Counted from the stretch's first letter, positions 16,347 to 26,314 are shown. The stretch is 64,000 nucleotides of DNA from an uncultured Lachnoclostridium sp. (GCA_948330435.1 CAOJBY010000006.1:84926-148925); one strand, 5' to 3'. The notes: generated from the letters alone by a model not told the origin. A program made the numbers and translations.

Positions 16347-17765
16347 TTATCTGGTAACAATCTCTACCGGTACATTAAAGATCTTGGCAACTTTCAAAAT
16401 GGTATCAATATGTCGACCTGTAGCTGCCGCAAAATGATGAGTCGGTCCACATTCGCTCCAGCGATTCACAAACTCTCTCGCCCCACAGGTAAAGCGGGTT
16501 CTCATATTGGTATCTCCAAAGGAAAGAATCTTGCCCTCCTCATTAACGCCTTCCGCAGCAATAAACTTGAAGTGACCGTCTCCATCCTGGGTAATTGCAA
16601 GATAAGTAACCGGACCGGTATATGGGTAGAATTGCGTCAGGTAACCGCCACCAGTCTTTCCATGGAATACTTCCACAATCTTCATGGTCGGCTTCTTATC
16701 AGAGATATCTGCATCTCCGGATCCGCTGTGACCGATGATGGCAATGTCATCGTTAAAGTCTATGGAATACATCTCGGCAAGCTGCCCGGTTCCGGAAATA
16801 GTCTTCAGAATACTCATGGCCATGGCAACCTTAATATCTCCCTCAACGGCACAGGCAACACCCTGCTTAATCAGCATGGAAAATGCGGGAATCAGCATAC
16901 TGTCAAGAACGCCTGCCTGACCTTTCGCAAAGCCATCATAGTGGGATGCAATCAGTCCAAGCTTCTCGTCCTCACACCACTTCTCAAAGGCCACTACGTA
17001 TTTTGCCATATCCCAAACTTTCTCAATGGTTCCGCCGCCCTCGATATCAAAAGTATCAAGAATATCCTGGGCTTTTGCACGGATAGCTTCCTCATCTGTA
17101 ATATTATCTGCGATTACCCACATCTTCTCCCAGTCGAACTGCTTGGTATACAGATGCATTCGTCTGTACAGGTTGGATTCGTCTATATAAAGATCCATCA
17201 TGCCCGGATAAGGTCTTCCTACCTGTGCAAGGTTGGTATCACGGAAACGTCTTCTGGTTTGAGCTGCCTTACACCAGTCTTCAATCTCTGCCTGTACACC
17301 CGGATCCCCCCCTTCAACAACCCCGGTGATCACCGCATGTCTCTTGCCATATCTTTCAAGATCCGCTACCATCTCGCCAACGGCTCCGCAGGCATACCCC
17401 TCACCAAGCCAGGATGCAATATCCGTGTGATCATAATCAAGGGCTTTCAGCTTCTGGATATTCACAAGAACCACCGGAACATCCAGATCTTTTACAGCCG
17501 GAAGCATATTATAAGATGTAGCATAGGTAAGCAACTGCAAAAATACCAGATCAACATCTGCCGCCCGGAACAAATCCCCCGCAGCCTGTGACTGCTCCTT
17601 TGTAGTCACCATCCCGCCGTCAATCACTTCTACCGTATCTGGAAGCGTCTTCTTAAATGCTTCAAACTGGCTCTCAAATTCCGGTACAAGCTGTGGAAAC
17701 TGGGGCAGGTACGCTCCTAATGCAATAGAAAAAACGCCCACCTTTGCTTTTGTACTAACTAACAT
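16347..17765 (-). CDS. L-fucose/L-arabinose isomerase-family protein
   Basis: A 472-residue protein of the fucose/arabinose isomerase superfamily, which interconverts aldoses and ketoses with Mn2+. The N-terminal Rossmann-like part runs KAKVGVFSIALGAYLPQFP to ADVDLVFLQLLTYATS. The C-terminal half holds AVEGDIKVAMAMSILK, IGHSGSGDADISD and GPTHHFAAATGRHID, where the family's metal-binding acid and His residues fall. The sugar is unknown. It follows an AraC regulator by 72 bases containing a 17-bp palindrome, and precedes the UlaA-type PTS operon, so it may act on that system's product. Confidence 0.85.
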   Translation of the reverse strand: MLVSTKAKVGVFSIALGAYLPQFPQLVPEFESQFEAFKKTLPDTVEVIDGGMVTTKEQSQAAGDLFRAADVDLVFLQLLTYATSYNMLPAVKDLDVPVVLVNIQKLKALDYDHTDIASWLGEGYACGAVGEMVADLERYGKRHAVITGVVEGGDPGVQAEIEDWCKAAQTRRRFRDTNLAQVGRPYPGMMDLYIDESNLYRRMHLYTKQFDWEKMWVIADNITDEEAIRAKAQDILDTFDIEGGGTIEKVWDMAKYVVAFEKWCEDEKLGLIASHYDGFAKGQAGVLDSMLIPAFSMLIKQGVACAVEGDIKVAMAMSILKTISGTGQLAEMYSIDFNDDIAIIGHSGSGDADISDKKPTMKIVEVFHGKTGGGYLTQFYPYTGPVTYLAITQDGDGHFKFIAAEGVNEEGKILSFGDTNMRTRFTCGAREFVNRWSECGPTHHFAAATGRHIDTILKVAKIFNVPVEIVTR

Positions 17766-17815
17766 GTTAATCTCCCTTCCGCCGTCTTCTTGTCGGCATA
17801 CATTTTAATTTTTCT

Positions 17816-17832
17816 GTCTTATATTATAAGAC
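17816..17832. promoter_or_regulatory. 17-bp palindrome upstream of the isomerase gene
   Basis: GTCTTATA-T-TATAAGAC is perfectly symmetric. It lies in the 72-base gap between the AraC gene and the isomerase start, and its minus strand contains TATAAT. It could be an operator overlapping a -10 element; no clear -35 was found. Confidence 0.5.
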
Positions 17833-17837
17833 TTGTA

Positions 17838-18836
17838 TTAAGGAAAAAAAGAGGGTGGATTGATTAAAAAACTGTCGTTATTTGCATGACGGTACTTGTG
17901 GGGGGAGGTACCATACCGTTTTTTAAACAGTTGATGAAAATAGCTGAAATTCTCATATCCAATACTCTCACTGATCTCTGCTACATTCATTTTTGTGGTC
18001 TTCAGTAGAAACACCGCCTGATTCATGCGTCTGTCCTGCATAAGTTCCGTAAATGTCTTTCCGGACTGCTTCTTTATCTCCCGGCTCAACCAGGTCATAT
18101 CATAGTGAAGTTCCGCAGCCAGATCCCGAAGTTCCCCATCACAATAATGTTCCTCTATATAGCGAAGTACCCGAAGCATCAGTTGCTGTTCGGAAAATCT
18201 GGGATCCGTATACAGATTCTCTGTATGATTTACAAGTTGTAAAAATAACAATCCCATAGTCCATTGGCTGATTCTTCTTTTATTGGCTCCTTCGCTTGTC
18301 AATGTCCAGATCAGATTTTCCACCAGATTCTGTATTGGCAGCACATCCGATACCTTAAAATGCAAATATCCAGTTCCAGCATTTTTACTCTTTAAACAAT
18401 TGACCAGAAAATCACGTATCTGATTATCTTCTTCTCCCAGTATCTTAAGGGTTGTGTCAAAAAATTGCGGCCAGATAATAAAATTCACTCCCACGTCATC
18501 TTCTCCCGCCGGAAATACCTCCTGGACTGCATTCTGACTTAAAAGTAGAATCTCTCCCTCCTGCAAAAGCAGATCAATCCCATTAATTCGATGTCTTGTC
18601 TTTCCCTTGCACATATAAATCATTTCCATATAATTGTGAGTATGCTTTGGAAAGTATACAAATCTTGTATGGGGACGCAGGGTAATCAGCTTTCCCTTTT
18701 CCAGCAGGAGGCCATGATCTATCTCATGGGAGTTATCTGCCATATAAAGACTTCTGTTTATCCCGTCTCTTCCCGCTAATATTTCTTTTTCTTCTTCTGT
18801 GATAACTGATAACTGCTTTAAAAGGGAATGTTCCAT
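17838..18836 (-). CDS. AraC-family transcriptional regulator
   Basis: About 332 residues. The N-terminal half looks like a cupin ligand-binding domain (VYFPKHTHNYMEMIYMCKG, GEILLLSQNAVQE). The C-terminal ~100 residues hold two helix-turn-helix units (LRDLAAELHYDMTWLSREI and VAEISESIGYENFSYFHQLF) ending in the family pattern KRYGTSPHKYR. The ATG at 18836 is used; a GTG one codon earlier fits the AAGGAG equally well. It most likely controls the isomerase gene just downstream. Confidence 0.88.
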   Translation of the reverse strand: MEHSLLKQLSVITEEEKEILAGRDGINRSLYMADNSHEIDHGLLLEKGKLITLRPHTRFVYFPKHTHNYMEMIYMCKGKTRHRINGIDLLLQEGEILLLSQNAVQEVFPAGEDDVGVNFIIWPQFFDTTLKILGEEDNQIRDFLVNCLKSKNAGTGYLHFKVSDVLPIQNLVENLIWTLTSEGANKRRISQWTMGLLFLQLVNHTENLYTDPRFSEQQLMLRVLRYIEEHYCDGELRDLAAELHYDMTWLSREIKKQSGKTFTELMQDRRMNQAVFLLKTTKMNVAEISESIGYENFSYFHQLFKKRYGTSPHKYRHANNDSFLINPPSFFP

Positions 18837-18905
18837 CACAGGGTTGCTCCTTCACCCAAAATAGTTCTTGTTCCGTTTTATTTTAACACCACTCTTTCAT
18901 ATTTG

Positions 18906-20336
18906 TCAGCTTAAATCTGAACCACTGCCCCAGGCTCTTCCAAGTCTCCTGGCCGCTTCCAGAATCTCTGGCTCGGAAAGGGTGGCATATCCCAGTATTA
19001 CTGTAGATTTTTTCTCCTCCCTGATTATGTTTTCCTCCGGCCCTCTAATTTCATATTCGGACAAAGGATATACCTTTACCCCTTCCTCTTTGGCTTTTCG
19101 AATTCCCTCTTCCTCAGTCATTCCATTTACAAACTCTACCAGAAGATGCACACCTGCATTCTCTCCTGTAATACGGCAACCCTTAATCTTTTTTAACTCT
19201 TTCAAAAGGAAATCATGTCGTTTTCCATAGATAATGCGCATCCGATTGAGATGACGCTCATAATATCCGTCTTTTAAAAATTGATTCAGGATCATCTGAT
19301 CAATTCTGGACACTGTGGAAGAAAAATGGAGAATCTGATTTTCGCATTTTTGCATAAGCCGATCCGGAAGCACCATGTAACTAATCCGAATTGCCGGAGC
19401 GATGGATTTGGAAAAGGTTCCAATATAAATCACGCTGTCCCTCTGATCCGTACCCTGCAGGGCCGGAATCGGCTTTCCTTTGTAGCGGAATTCACTGTCA
19501 TAGTCATCTTCAATGATATAACGTCCTTCCTGATTGGCTGCCCAGGAAAGCAGTTCCAGACGACGTTTGATAGGCATTACGATTCCCAATGGATACTGGT
19601 GGGAAGGCATTACATATGCGATATCCACTCCGGAACCTTGAAGCTTTGATACCTGCATGCCTCGGGCATCCATAGGGATGGTACAGAGAGAATAACCCAG
19701 CTGCTCAAAAATTTTGTATGCATGCTTATAGGTTGGCGTTTCCATTGCGATTCTTCGCTCTTTTCCCAGGAGCGTTGATAAAAGGAGCAGTAAGTAATCG
19801 TTTCCAGCCCCTATTATTATCTGCCCCGGACAACAGTTTACACCCCGGGCCTGATGGAGGTAGCTGCATATGGTCTCTCTTAGTTCCCACTCTCCCCTGG
19901 GATCTCCCAGCTGGAAAAGTTCTTTTTTATCATCCAGAAGAATGTTTCTGGTGATTTTCCTCCACACTCCATAGGGGAAGCTGTCCAGATCGATCCCTCT
20001 GGGTGTAAAATCATACTGGCAGGAACTTTTCTCCTGAAAGACCAACTTTTCTTTCATCGACCTGTCAGGTGAAAAATGATACAATTCTTCTATCTGGCAG
20101 GCATAGTAGCCCTTACAGGGAACAGATTCCAGGTAGCCCTCTGACAACAGCTGCTCATAAGCTAAATCCACAGTGCTGCGGCTGACCTCCAGATAGGCAG
20201 AAAGGGCACGGCTGGAAGGAAGTTTTTCCCTGGCTTTGATTCGACCATTCTGGATATCATGCTTAATATAATTGTAAATTTGTTCATATAAAGGGGTTTT
20301 GCTTTTAGGTTTTAAACTGATTGTCAGTTCACGCAT
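18906..20336 (-). CDS. MocR/PdxR-type GntR regulator with aminotransferase domain
   Basis: A 476-residue fusion. The N-terminal winged helix is at about 10-75 (PLYEQIYNYIKHDIQNG, then LPSSRALSAYLEVSRSTVDLAYEQL). It is joined to a fold-type I aminotransferase-like domain with IIEDDYDSEFRY and GTFSKSIAPAIRISYM, where the Lys would bind PLP. MocR proteins sense PLP or amino compounds rather than catalyse. It begins only 6 bases after glnS with no strong ribosome site of its own, so it may depend on glnS translation. No vitamin B6 or GABA genes are adjacent, so its target is open. Confidence 0.88.
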   Translation of the reverse strand: MRELTISLKPKSKTPLYEQIYNYIKHDIQNGRIKAREKLPSSRALSAYLEVSRSTVDLAYEQLLSEGYLESVPCKGYYACQIEELYHFSPDRSMKEKLVFQEKSSCQYDFTPRGIDLDSFPYGVWRKITRNILLDDKKELFQLGDPRGEWELRETICSYLHQARGVNCCPGQIIIGAGNDYLLLLLSTLLGKERRIAMETPTYKHAYKIFEQLGYSLCTIPMDARGMQVSKLQGSGVDIAYVMPSHQYPLGIVMPIKRRLELLSWAANQEGRYIIEDDYDSEFRYKGKPIPALQGTDQRDSVIYIGTFSKSIAPAIRISYMVLPDRLMQKCENQILHFSSTVSRIDQMILNQFLKDGYYERHLNRMRIIYGKRHDFLLKELKKIKGCRITGENAGVHLLVEFVNGMTEEEGIRKAKEEGVKVYPLSEYEIRGPEENIIREEKKSTVILGYATLSEPEILEAARRLGRAWGSGSDLS

Positions 20337-20342
20337 ATCATT

Positions 20343-22010
20343 TCACACTTTTGGCAGCTTAAAGGAACTCTTTAATGACACAATTCGGTTAAAGACCAAT
20401 CTCTCCTCTGTGCTGTCCTTAGCATCCACACAGAAAAATCCATTGCGGACAAACTGATAGCTGTCATAGGGCTTGGCCCCCTCAAATCCCGGCTCCAGAT
20501 ATGCCTGCTCTACCACTGTCAGGGAATTGGGATTTAAGTTCAGGCTTCCATCCTCATTGTATACGCCTTTTTCTTCATCAATGATATTCTCATACAGACG
20601 TACCTCGGCTGTCATTGCATAGGGTGCCGGTACCCAGTGGATAGTTCCCTTTACTTTTCGTCCCGTGAAACCACTGCCCGCCTTTGTCTCCGGATCATAG
20701 GTACAGTGAATCTCTGTAATCCGGCCGTCCTCATCCTTTACAAAGCTTTCGCATTTTACAAAATAGGCGTGCATCAGGCGCACTTCATTGCCCGGAAAGA
20801 GACGGAAGTATTTTTTAGGCGGCTCCTCCATAAAGTCCTCACGCTCGATATACAGTTCCCGGCAGAAAGGAATCTTTCGGCTTCCGAGCTCTTCATTTTC
20901 CAGATTATTGGCTGCGTCCAGATACTCTACCTGTCCTTCGGGATAATTGTCTATAATCAGCTTGATGGGGTCTAAGACTGCCATCAGCCTTGGTTTCTTT
21001 AGCTTTAGGTCCTCCCTGATACAATACTCCAGCATGGCATAGTCTACGGAGGACTGGCTCTTGGAAATGCCACAGAGGTCTACGAACATGCGAATGGATT
21101 CCGGTGTAAAGCCTCTTCTTCTCAAGGCTGCAATGGATACCAGACGGGGATCATCCCAGCCGTCTACAATACTTTCCTCTACCAGCTTTTTAATATAGCG
21201 TTTTCCCGTCACTACGTTGGTCAGATAGAGCTTGGCAAACTCGATCTGCCGGGGAGGAACGGGATATTCCAGTTCTCTTACAACCCAGTCATATAAAGGA
21301 CGATGATCCTCAAACTCCAGGGTGCAGATGGAATGGGTGATGCCCTCAATGGCATCTTCAATGGGATGAGCAAAGTCATACATGGGGTAGATGCACCATT
21401 TGTCTCCTGTGTTGTGATGGGAGATATGTGCCACTCGGTAGATGACCGGATCCCGCATGTTGATGTTGGGGGATGACATGTCTATCTTGGCTCGCAGCAC
21501 TTTTTCTCCGTCTGCGTATTTTCCGGCACGCATGGCTTCAAAAAGCTCCAGATTTTCTTCCACGCTTCGGTTGCGGTAAGGACTTTCCTTGCCTGGCTCT
21601 GTCAGGGTTCCCCGGTAAGAACGGATCTCCTCTGCCGTCAGATCGCAGACAAAGGCTTTTCCTTTTTTGATGAGCTTGACTGCCGCCTCGTACATGGCTT
21701 CAAAGTAGTCGGAAGCGAAAAACAGACGATCTTCCCAGTCCGCCCCCAGCCACTGGATGTCGGCCTTGATGGATTCTACGAACTCAACTTTCTCTTTGGT
21801 TGGATTCGTGTCATCAAAACGCATGTTGAATTTACCATTGTACTTTTGGGCCAGACCATAGTTTAAAAGGATTGATTTGGCATGTCCGATATGCAGATAA
21901 CCGTTGGGTTCCGGCGGGAAACGGGTGTGGACAGTCTCGTAGACACCTTCTTCCAGATCTTTGTCTATCATTTGCTCTATAAAATTTTTGCTGATTACTT
22001 CGTTCTCCAT
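20343..22010 (-). CDS. glnS: Glutaminyl-tRNA synthetase
   Basis: About 555 residues, normal for bacterial GlnRS. It charges tRNA-Gln with glutamine directly. The ATP-binding HIGH motif is in PPEPNGYLHIGHAKS (about 33-46). The KMSKS-equivalent loop reads VVTGKRYIKK rather than the E. coli VMSKR. WDDPRLVSIAALRRRG and the two C-terminal beta-barrel anticodon domains follow. The ATG at 22010 has AGGAGGAAG before it and is preferred to an upstream ATG at 22028. Many Firmicutes lack GlnRS and use GatCAB, but many clostridia carry it. Confidence 0.93.
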   Translation of the reverse strand: MENEVISKNFIEQMIDKDLEEGVYETVHTRFPPEPNGYLHIGHAKSILLNYGLAQKYNGKFNMRFDDTNPTKEKVEFVESIKADIQWLGADWEDRLFFASDYFEAMYEAAVKLIKKGKAFVCDLTAEEIRSYRGTLTEPGKESPYRNRSVEENLELFEAMRAGKYADGEKVLRAKIDMSSPNINMRDPVIYRVAHISHHNTGDKWCIYPMYDFAHPIEDAIEGITHSICTLEFEDHRPLYDWVVRELEYPVPPRQIEFAKLYLTNVVTGKRYIKKLVEESIVDGWDDPRLVSIAALRRRGFTPESIRMFVDLCGISKSQSSVDYAMLEYCIREDLKLKKPRLMAVLDPIKLIIDNYPEGQVEYLDAANNLENEELGSRKIPFCRELYIEREDFMEEPPKKYFRLFPGNEVRLMHAYFVKCESFVKDEDGRITEIHCTYDPETKAGSGFTGRKVKGTIHWVPAPYAMTAEVRLYENIIDEEKGVYNEDGSLNLNPNSLTVVEQAYLEPGFEGAKPYDSYQFVRNGFFCVDAKDSTEERLVFNRIVSLKSSFKLPKV

Positions 22011-22058
22011 AACTTCCTCCTGGTGCACATGGTTCTGTGCATTGTTGTAATTGTGAAA

Positions 22059-22087
22059 ATCATACCATAGGTAAGTGGGGTTGGCAA
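22059..22087 (-). promoter_or_regulatory. Promoter for glnS
   Basis: On the minus strand TTGCCA (22082-22087) and TATGAT (22059-22064) are exactly 17 bases apart, about 50 bases before the glnS start. It gives glnS and the downstream MocR gene independence from parEC. Confidence 0.6.
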
Positions 22088-22089
22088 GA

Positions 22090-24339
22090 TTATGTTCTTA
22101 TTTTTACGCCCCTGGTATCCCGGCTTCCGGATTTCAATTTGTTCAGAATGAGAGGTTTTTCTTTGTAGGTGATGGTTTGTTCTTTTCCTGCCTGGTAGAG
22201 GTAGGCGGCTTCCAGATGATCGCCCTCATTCAGTCGCATGCCCCGGACACCTACAGCACCTTTCTTTTTTTCGGGGACTTCAGATACGGGAAAACGCAGG
22301 AAGTAGCCCTCTTTGCTTTGGAGAACCAGTTGTTCGCTGCCGTCTGTGGGTTCTGCCAAGAGGACTTTGTCGCTTTCGTTTAGCTTGGTGGCGGCTACGG
22401 TTCGTTTGTTGGTTTCGAATTCACTGCCCTCAACAACCTTTAGCATACTGTCCTTGGTTGCAAAGATTAGCTTTTGGCTTTTCAGGGTTTCCATGCTGCC
22501 GATTCCGACCAGCTGCTCCTCGGTGCTGTTGTAGTTGCTGAAGTTGTCTATGGGTACGCCTTTGTCCCGAAACCGGCCAAATGGCAGGTCCTGGACTTTG
22601 ATGGTGTGCATGCGACCGGTGTCAGTAAATACGCAGATGCGGCCGGTGTTCATACAGGAGAAGATGTATTTGTTTTCGCTGTCTGCTGCGTCTTTGTTCC
22701 TCTCGTAAGTGGGCAAATCTATGGTTTTGGCATAGCCGAAGCGATCCATCAGGAACATAACTGGCATTTCCTCCACTTTCTTTTCTTCGAAGACGATTTC
22801 CGCTGCATTTTCTATGGAGGTCCGCCTGGGCCTTGCGTAAGCCTTTTTGATGGCATCCATATCTTTTATAATGACCTTCGTCATGCTGGAATGATTTTCC
22901 AGGATGTCTTCGTAGGTGGCGATATTTTTTAAAGTCTGAGCGTTTTCTGCCACCAGAGCTTCGATCTCCAAACCTATGAGACGATAGAGACGCATCTCCA
23001 GAATGGCGGTGGCCTGACGCTCTGTGAACCGCAGCTTGGCGGCCCGTTTTCTGGACGCTTCTGATTTGAAACGGATGTTTTCGGTTTTTCCCTCAATGAG
23101 ACAGGCTTTGGCATCCTTGACATTTTTGCTGCCCCGAAGGATTTCGATGATCAGATCGATTACGTCACAGGCTCTTATAAGACCCTCCTGTATCTCTCGC
23201 TTTTCCTGCTCTTTGGTCAGAAGGGTCTGGTACTTTCTGGTAGCCAGCTCGTATTGGAATTCAATATAGTATTCCAGGATCTGTTTTAAGCCAAGAGTCT
23301 CTGGTCTTCCGTCCGCCACAGCCAGCATATTAACACCGAAAGTATCTTCCAGACGGGTCTTTTTGTAGAGCATGTTTTTCAGGTTCTCGGTATCTGCTCC
23401 TTTTCGAAGCTCCAACACAATACGGATGCCCTCTTTAGAGGATTGGTTGGAAATGTCTACGATCTCGGGGGCCTTTTTTGACTCTACAAGGGCAGCAATG
23501 TCGTTTAGGAATTTCCCGATATTGGCTCCTATCATAGGATAGGGGATCTCCGTGATGACCAGTTGTTCTTTGCCCCCTTTGATCTTTTCTGTTTGTATGC
23601 GGCCACGAACTTTGATTTTACCCATTCCTGTCTTGTAGATGGAGGGAAGCTCGTCTTTGTTTACTACGATTCCGCCTGTGGGGAAATCCGGACCCGGCAT
23701 TAGCTTCAGGAGTGCTTCCGTGGAGATCTCCGGATTCTTCAGATAGGCCTTGGCGGCATCTATGACTTCTCCCAGGTTATGGGGCGGAATGCTGGTAGCC
23801 ATTCCTACGGCGATTCCATCGGATCCGTTGACCAGCAGGTTGGGAAGCTTTGCCGGCAGTACAGAGGGTTCTTTCTCCGTCTCGTCAAAATTGGGAACAA
23901 AATCTATTACGTTCTTGTCCAGATCCGATAAAAAGGCTTCCTGTGTTACTTTTTCCAAGCGTGCCTCGGTGTAACGCATGGCAGCGGCACCATCTCCCTC
24001 GATAGAGCCAAAGTTACCATGGCCGTCTACTAAGGGCAGGCCCTTTTTGAAATCCTGGGACATGACTACCAGGGCTTCGTAGATGGAACTGTCGCCGTGG
24101 GGGTGATATTTACCCATGGTGTCCCCTACGATACGGGCACATTTCCGGTAGGGGCGGTCAAAGCGGATGCCCAGTTCATACATATCATAGAGAGTTCTCC
24201 GCTGTACCGGTTTTAGACCATCTCTTACGTCCGGGAGGGCTCTTGCTATGATGACGCTCATGGCATAATCAATGTAGGATTTCTGCATTAAGTCCGAGTA
24301 CTCGGTGCGGATAATTTGTTCTTCTATCTGCTTTTCCAT
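22090..24339 (-). CDS. parC: DNA topoisomerase IV subunit A
   Basis: A 749-residue type IIA topoisomerase breakage-reunion subunit. DGLKPVQRR is near residue 40-48 and the active-site Tyr123 lies in AAMRYTEARL. The quinolone region reads HPHGDSSIYEAL with Ser84 and Glu88, the sensitive-type residues. It is called ParC rather than GyrA because the length is near 750 and I see no GyrA box (QRRGGKG) in the C-terminal propeller, only degenerate forms such as PFGRFRDKG and KKKGAVGVRG. It is 28 bases downstream of the B subunit. Confidence 0.82.
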   Translation of the reverse strand: MEKQIEEQIIRTEYSDLMQKSYIDYAMSVIIARALPDVRDGLKPVQRRTLYDMYELGIRFDRPYRKCARIVGDTMGKYHPHGDSSIYEALVVMSQDFKKGLPLVDGHGNFGSIEGDGAAAMRYTEARLEKVTQEAFLSDLDKNVIDFVPNFDETEKEPSVLPAKLPNLLVNGSDGIAVGMATSIPPHNLGEVIDAAKAYLKNPEISTEALLKLMPGPDFPTGGIVVNKDELPSIYKTGMGKIKVRGRIQTEKIKGGKEQLVITEIPYPMIGANIGKFLNDIAALVESKKAPEIVDISNQSSKEGIRIVLELRKGADTENLKNMLYKKTRLEDTFGVNMLAVADGRPETLGLKQILEYYIEFQYELATRKYQTLLTKEQEKREIQEGLIRACDVIDLIIEILRGSKNVKDAKACLIEGKTENIRFKSEASRKRAAKLRFTERQATAILEMRLYRLIGLEIEALVAENAQTLKNIATYEDILENHSSMTKVIIKDMDAIKKAYARPRRTSIENAAEIVFEEKKVEEMPVMFLMDRFGYAKTIDLPTYERNKDAADSENKYIFSCMNTGRICVFTDTGRMHTIKVQDLPFGRFRDKGVPIDNFSNYNSTEEQLVGIGSMETLKSQKLIFATKDSMLKVVEGSEFETNKRTVAATKLNESDKVLLAEPTDGSEQLVLQSKEGYFLRFPVSEVPEKKKGAVGVRGMRLNEGDHLEAAYLYQAGKEQTITYKEKPLILNKLKSGSRDTRGVKIRT

Positions 24340-24367
24340 TGTTTATGTTTTCTCCTAACTTCTTATT

Positions 24368-26290
24368 CTAGACATCCAGCTCCGCATCGCAGGCATGCTC
24401 GTAGATAAAGGCCCGTCTGGGAGGGACTTCCGTTCCCATAAGCATTTCAGTTATGTTGGAGGCCATGCGGGCATCTTCGATCTCTACCCGTTTCAGGATT
24501 CGAGATGCCGGGTTCAGAGTAGTCTCCCAGAGCTGATCGGCATCCATTTCTCCCAGGCCCTTGTAACGCTGGAGGGTGAAGCTGCCTTTATGACGTTTGC
24601 GGTAACGTTCTAATGCCTTGTCATCATAGAGGTACTCTTCCTCTCCCCTTGAGGGCATGGCTTTATAGAGGGGCGGCATGGCAATGTATACGTGTCCCTC
24701 GTAGATGAGATCCGGCATGAATCGGTAAAAAAGGGTCAAAAGCAGTGTAGAAATATGTGCACCGTCTACGTCCGCATCTGCCATAATGATGATCTTGTCG
24801 TAACGCAGCTTTGTAATGTCAAAGTCGTTGCCGTAACCCTCGGAAAAGCCGCAGCCGAAAGCATTGATCATGGTCTTGATTTCCGCATTGGCCAGAACCT
24901 TGTCGATGCTGGCTTTTTCTACGTTCAGTATTTTCCCCCTAATGGGAAGAATGGCCTGGAAATTTCTGTCTCTGGCCGTCTTGGCAGAGCCGCCGGCGGA
25001 ATCTCCCTCTACAATGAAAATCTCACATTTGGAGGCATCCCGGCTCTCGCAGTTCGCCAGCTTTCCGTTGGAATCGAAAGAATACTTTTGTTTGGTCAGA
25101 AAGTTGGTCTTGGCCCGTTCCTCTGTCTTCCGTATTTTAGCCGCCTTTTCCGCACAGCCGATAACGCCTTTCAGTGTCTCCAAATTTCGGTCAAAGTAAC
25201 GGACAATCTCATCTCCTGCCACCTTTGCTGTGGCTTTCGAGGCATCCTGATTGTCCAGCTTCGTCTTTGTCTGACCCTCAAACCGGGGGGATGGATGCTT
25301 GATGGAGATTACGGCCGTCATTCCGTTTCGCACGTCGGCCCCTGTAAAGTTGGCATCCTTTTCCTTTAAGATACCAAGCTCTCTGGCATAGCTGTTGATT
25401 ACAGTAGTGAAGACGGTTTTAAAGCCGGTCAGGTGAGTTCCGCCCTCTGCGTTGTAGATGTTGTTGCAGAAGCCCAGGACGTTTTCGTGGAACTCGTTTA
25501 CATACTGAAAGGCTCCCTCTACTACGATTCCCTCTGACTCACCTTTAAAGTAAATGACATCGTGAATCTTCTCTTTTTTCTTATTTAGATCCTCCACAAA
25601 GCCAATGATTCCGTTTTCTTCATGGAATTCTGCCTGCTCGATGGGTTCTGTTCTACGATCTTCAAAAAATATAGTTAGCTTCGGGTTCAGATAAGCAGTC
25701 TCATGAAGACGGCTCTTGACCTCCTCTGCCTGAAATCTTGTCTTTTCAAATATCTCTGGGTCCGGAAGAAAGTTGATCCGGGTTCCTGTCTCTTTTGTTT
25801 TGCGTAAAACAGGCAGGAGACCGTCTTTTAACTCTATGGTGGGAATTCCCCGTTCATAGTGATCATGGTGTACGGCTCCGTCACGGCTTACTTCAATGTC
25901 CAGATAGGTGGATAGGGCATTGACTACGGAGGATCCTACTCCATGGAGACCGCCGCTTGTCTTGTAGACGGAATCGTCAAACTTTCCTCCTGCATGGAGG
26001 GTGGTGAATACCAGACGTTCTGCGGATACGCCCTTTGCGTGAAGATCTACCGGGATTCCCCGACCGTTATCGCTGACAGTACAGGAGCCGTCACGCTCCA
26101 ATGTAACCCAGATCTTAGAGCAAAAGCCTGCCAGATGCTCGTCTACGGAATTGTCTACAATCTCATAAATTAAATGGTTTAGTCCTTTTCGTGACACACT
26201 GCCGATGTACATGCCCGGGCGCTTTCGCACTGCTTCCAGACCCTCAAGAACGGCAATACTGTCTGCGTCATAGGTGATTTTCTTCGCCAT
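24368..26290 (-). CDS. parE: DNA topoisomerase IV subunit B
   Basis: A 640-residue ATPase subunit. GHKL-type ATP-binding motifs are EIVDNSVDEHLAGF, DNGRGIPVD and SGGLHGVGSSVVNALS. The TOPRIM segment contains FIVEGDSAGGSAK, the IRGKILNVEKAS loop and DADVDGAHI, which holds the Mg2+-binding Asp residues. Length fits ParE/GyrB. It is assigned as ParE from its partner. Its leader contains an ACATCCAT/ATGGATGT hairpin. Confidence 0.82.
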   Translation of the reverse strand: MAKKITYDADSIAVLEGLEAVRKRPGMYIGSVSRKGLNHLIYEIVDNSVDEHLAGFCSKIWVTLERDGSCTVSDNGRGIPVDLHAKGVSAERLVFTTLHAGGKFDDSVYKTSGGLHGVGSSVVNALSTYLDIEVSRDGAVHHDHYERGIPTIELKDGLLPVLRKTKETGTRINFLPDPEIFEKTRFQAEEVKSRLHETAYLNPKLTIFFEDRRTEPIEQAEFHEENGIIGFVEDLNKKKEKIHDVIYFKGESEGIVVEGAFQYVNEFHENVLGFCNNIYNAEGGTHLTGFKTVFTTVINSYARELGILKEKDANFTGADVRNGMTAVISIKHPSPRFEGQTKTKLDNQDASKATAKVAGDEIVRYFDRNLETLKGVIGCAEKAAKIRKTEERAKTNFLTKQKYSFDSNGKLANCESRDASKCEIFIVEGDSAGGSAKTARDRNFQAILPIRGKILNVEKASIDKVLANAEIKTMINAFGCGFSEGYGNDFDITKLRYDKIIIMADADVDGAHISTLLLTLFYRFMPDLIYEGHVYIAMPPLYKAMPSRGEEEYLYDDKALERYRKRHKGSFTLQRYKGLGEMDADQLWETTLNPASRILKRVEIEDARMASNITEMLMGTEVPPRRAFIYEHACDAELDV

Positions 26291-26314
26291 CTCTACTTTC
26301 CTCGTTCCTATATG

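Noticed and set aside
16164..17591. 475-codon + strand open frame opposite the isomerase gene
   Set aside because: It is a shadow frame running over a terminator and the whole isomerase gene, and has no recognisable domain.
22090..26290. gyrA/gyrB assignment for the topoisomerase pair
   Set aside because: The A subunit is short (749 residues) and lacks a GyrA box. parC/parE fits better, though not beyond doubt.
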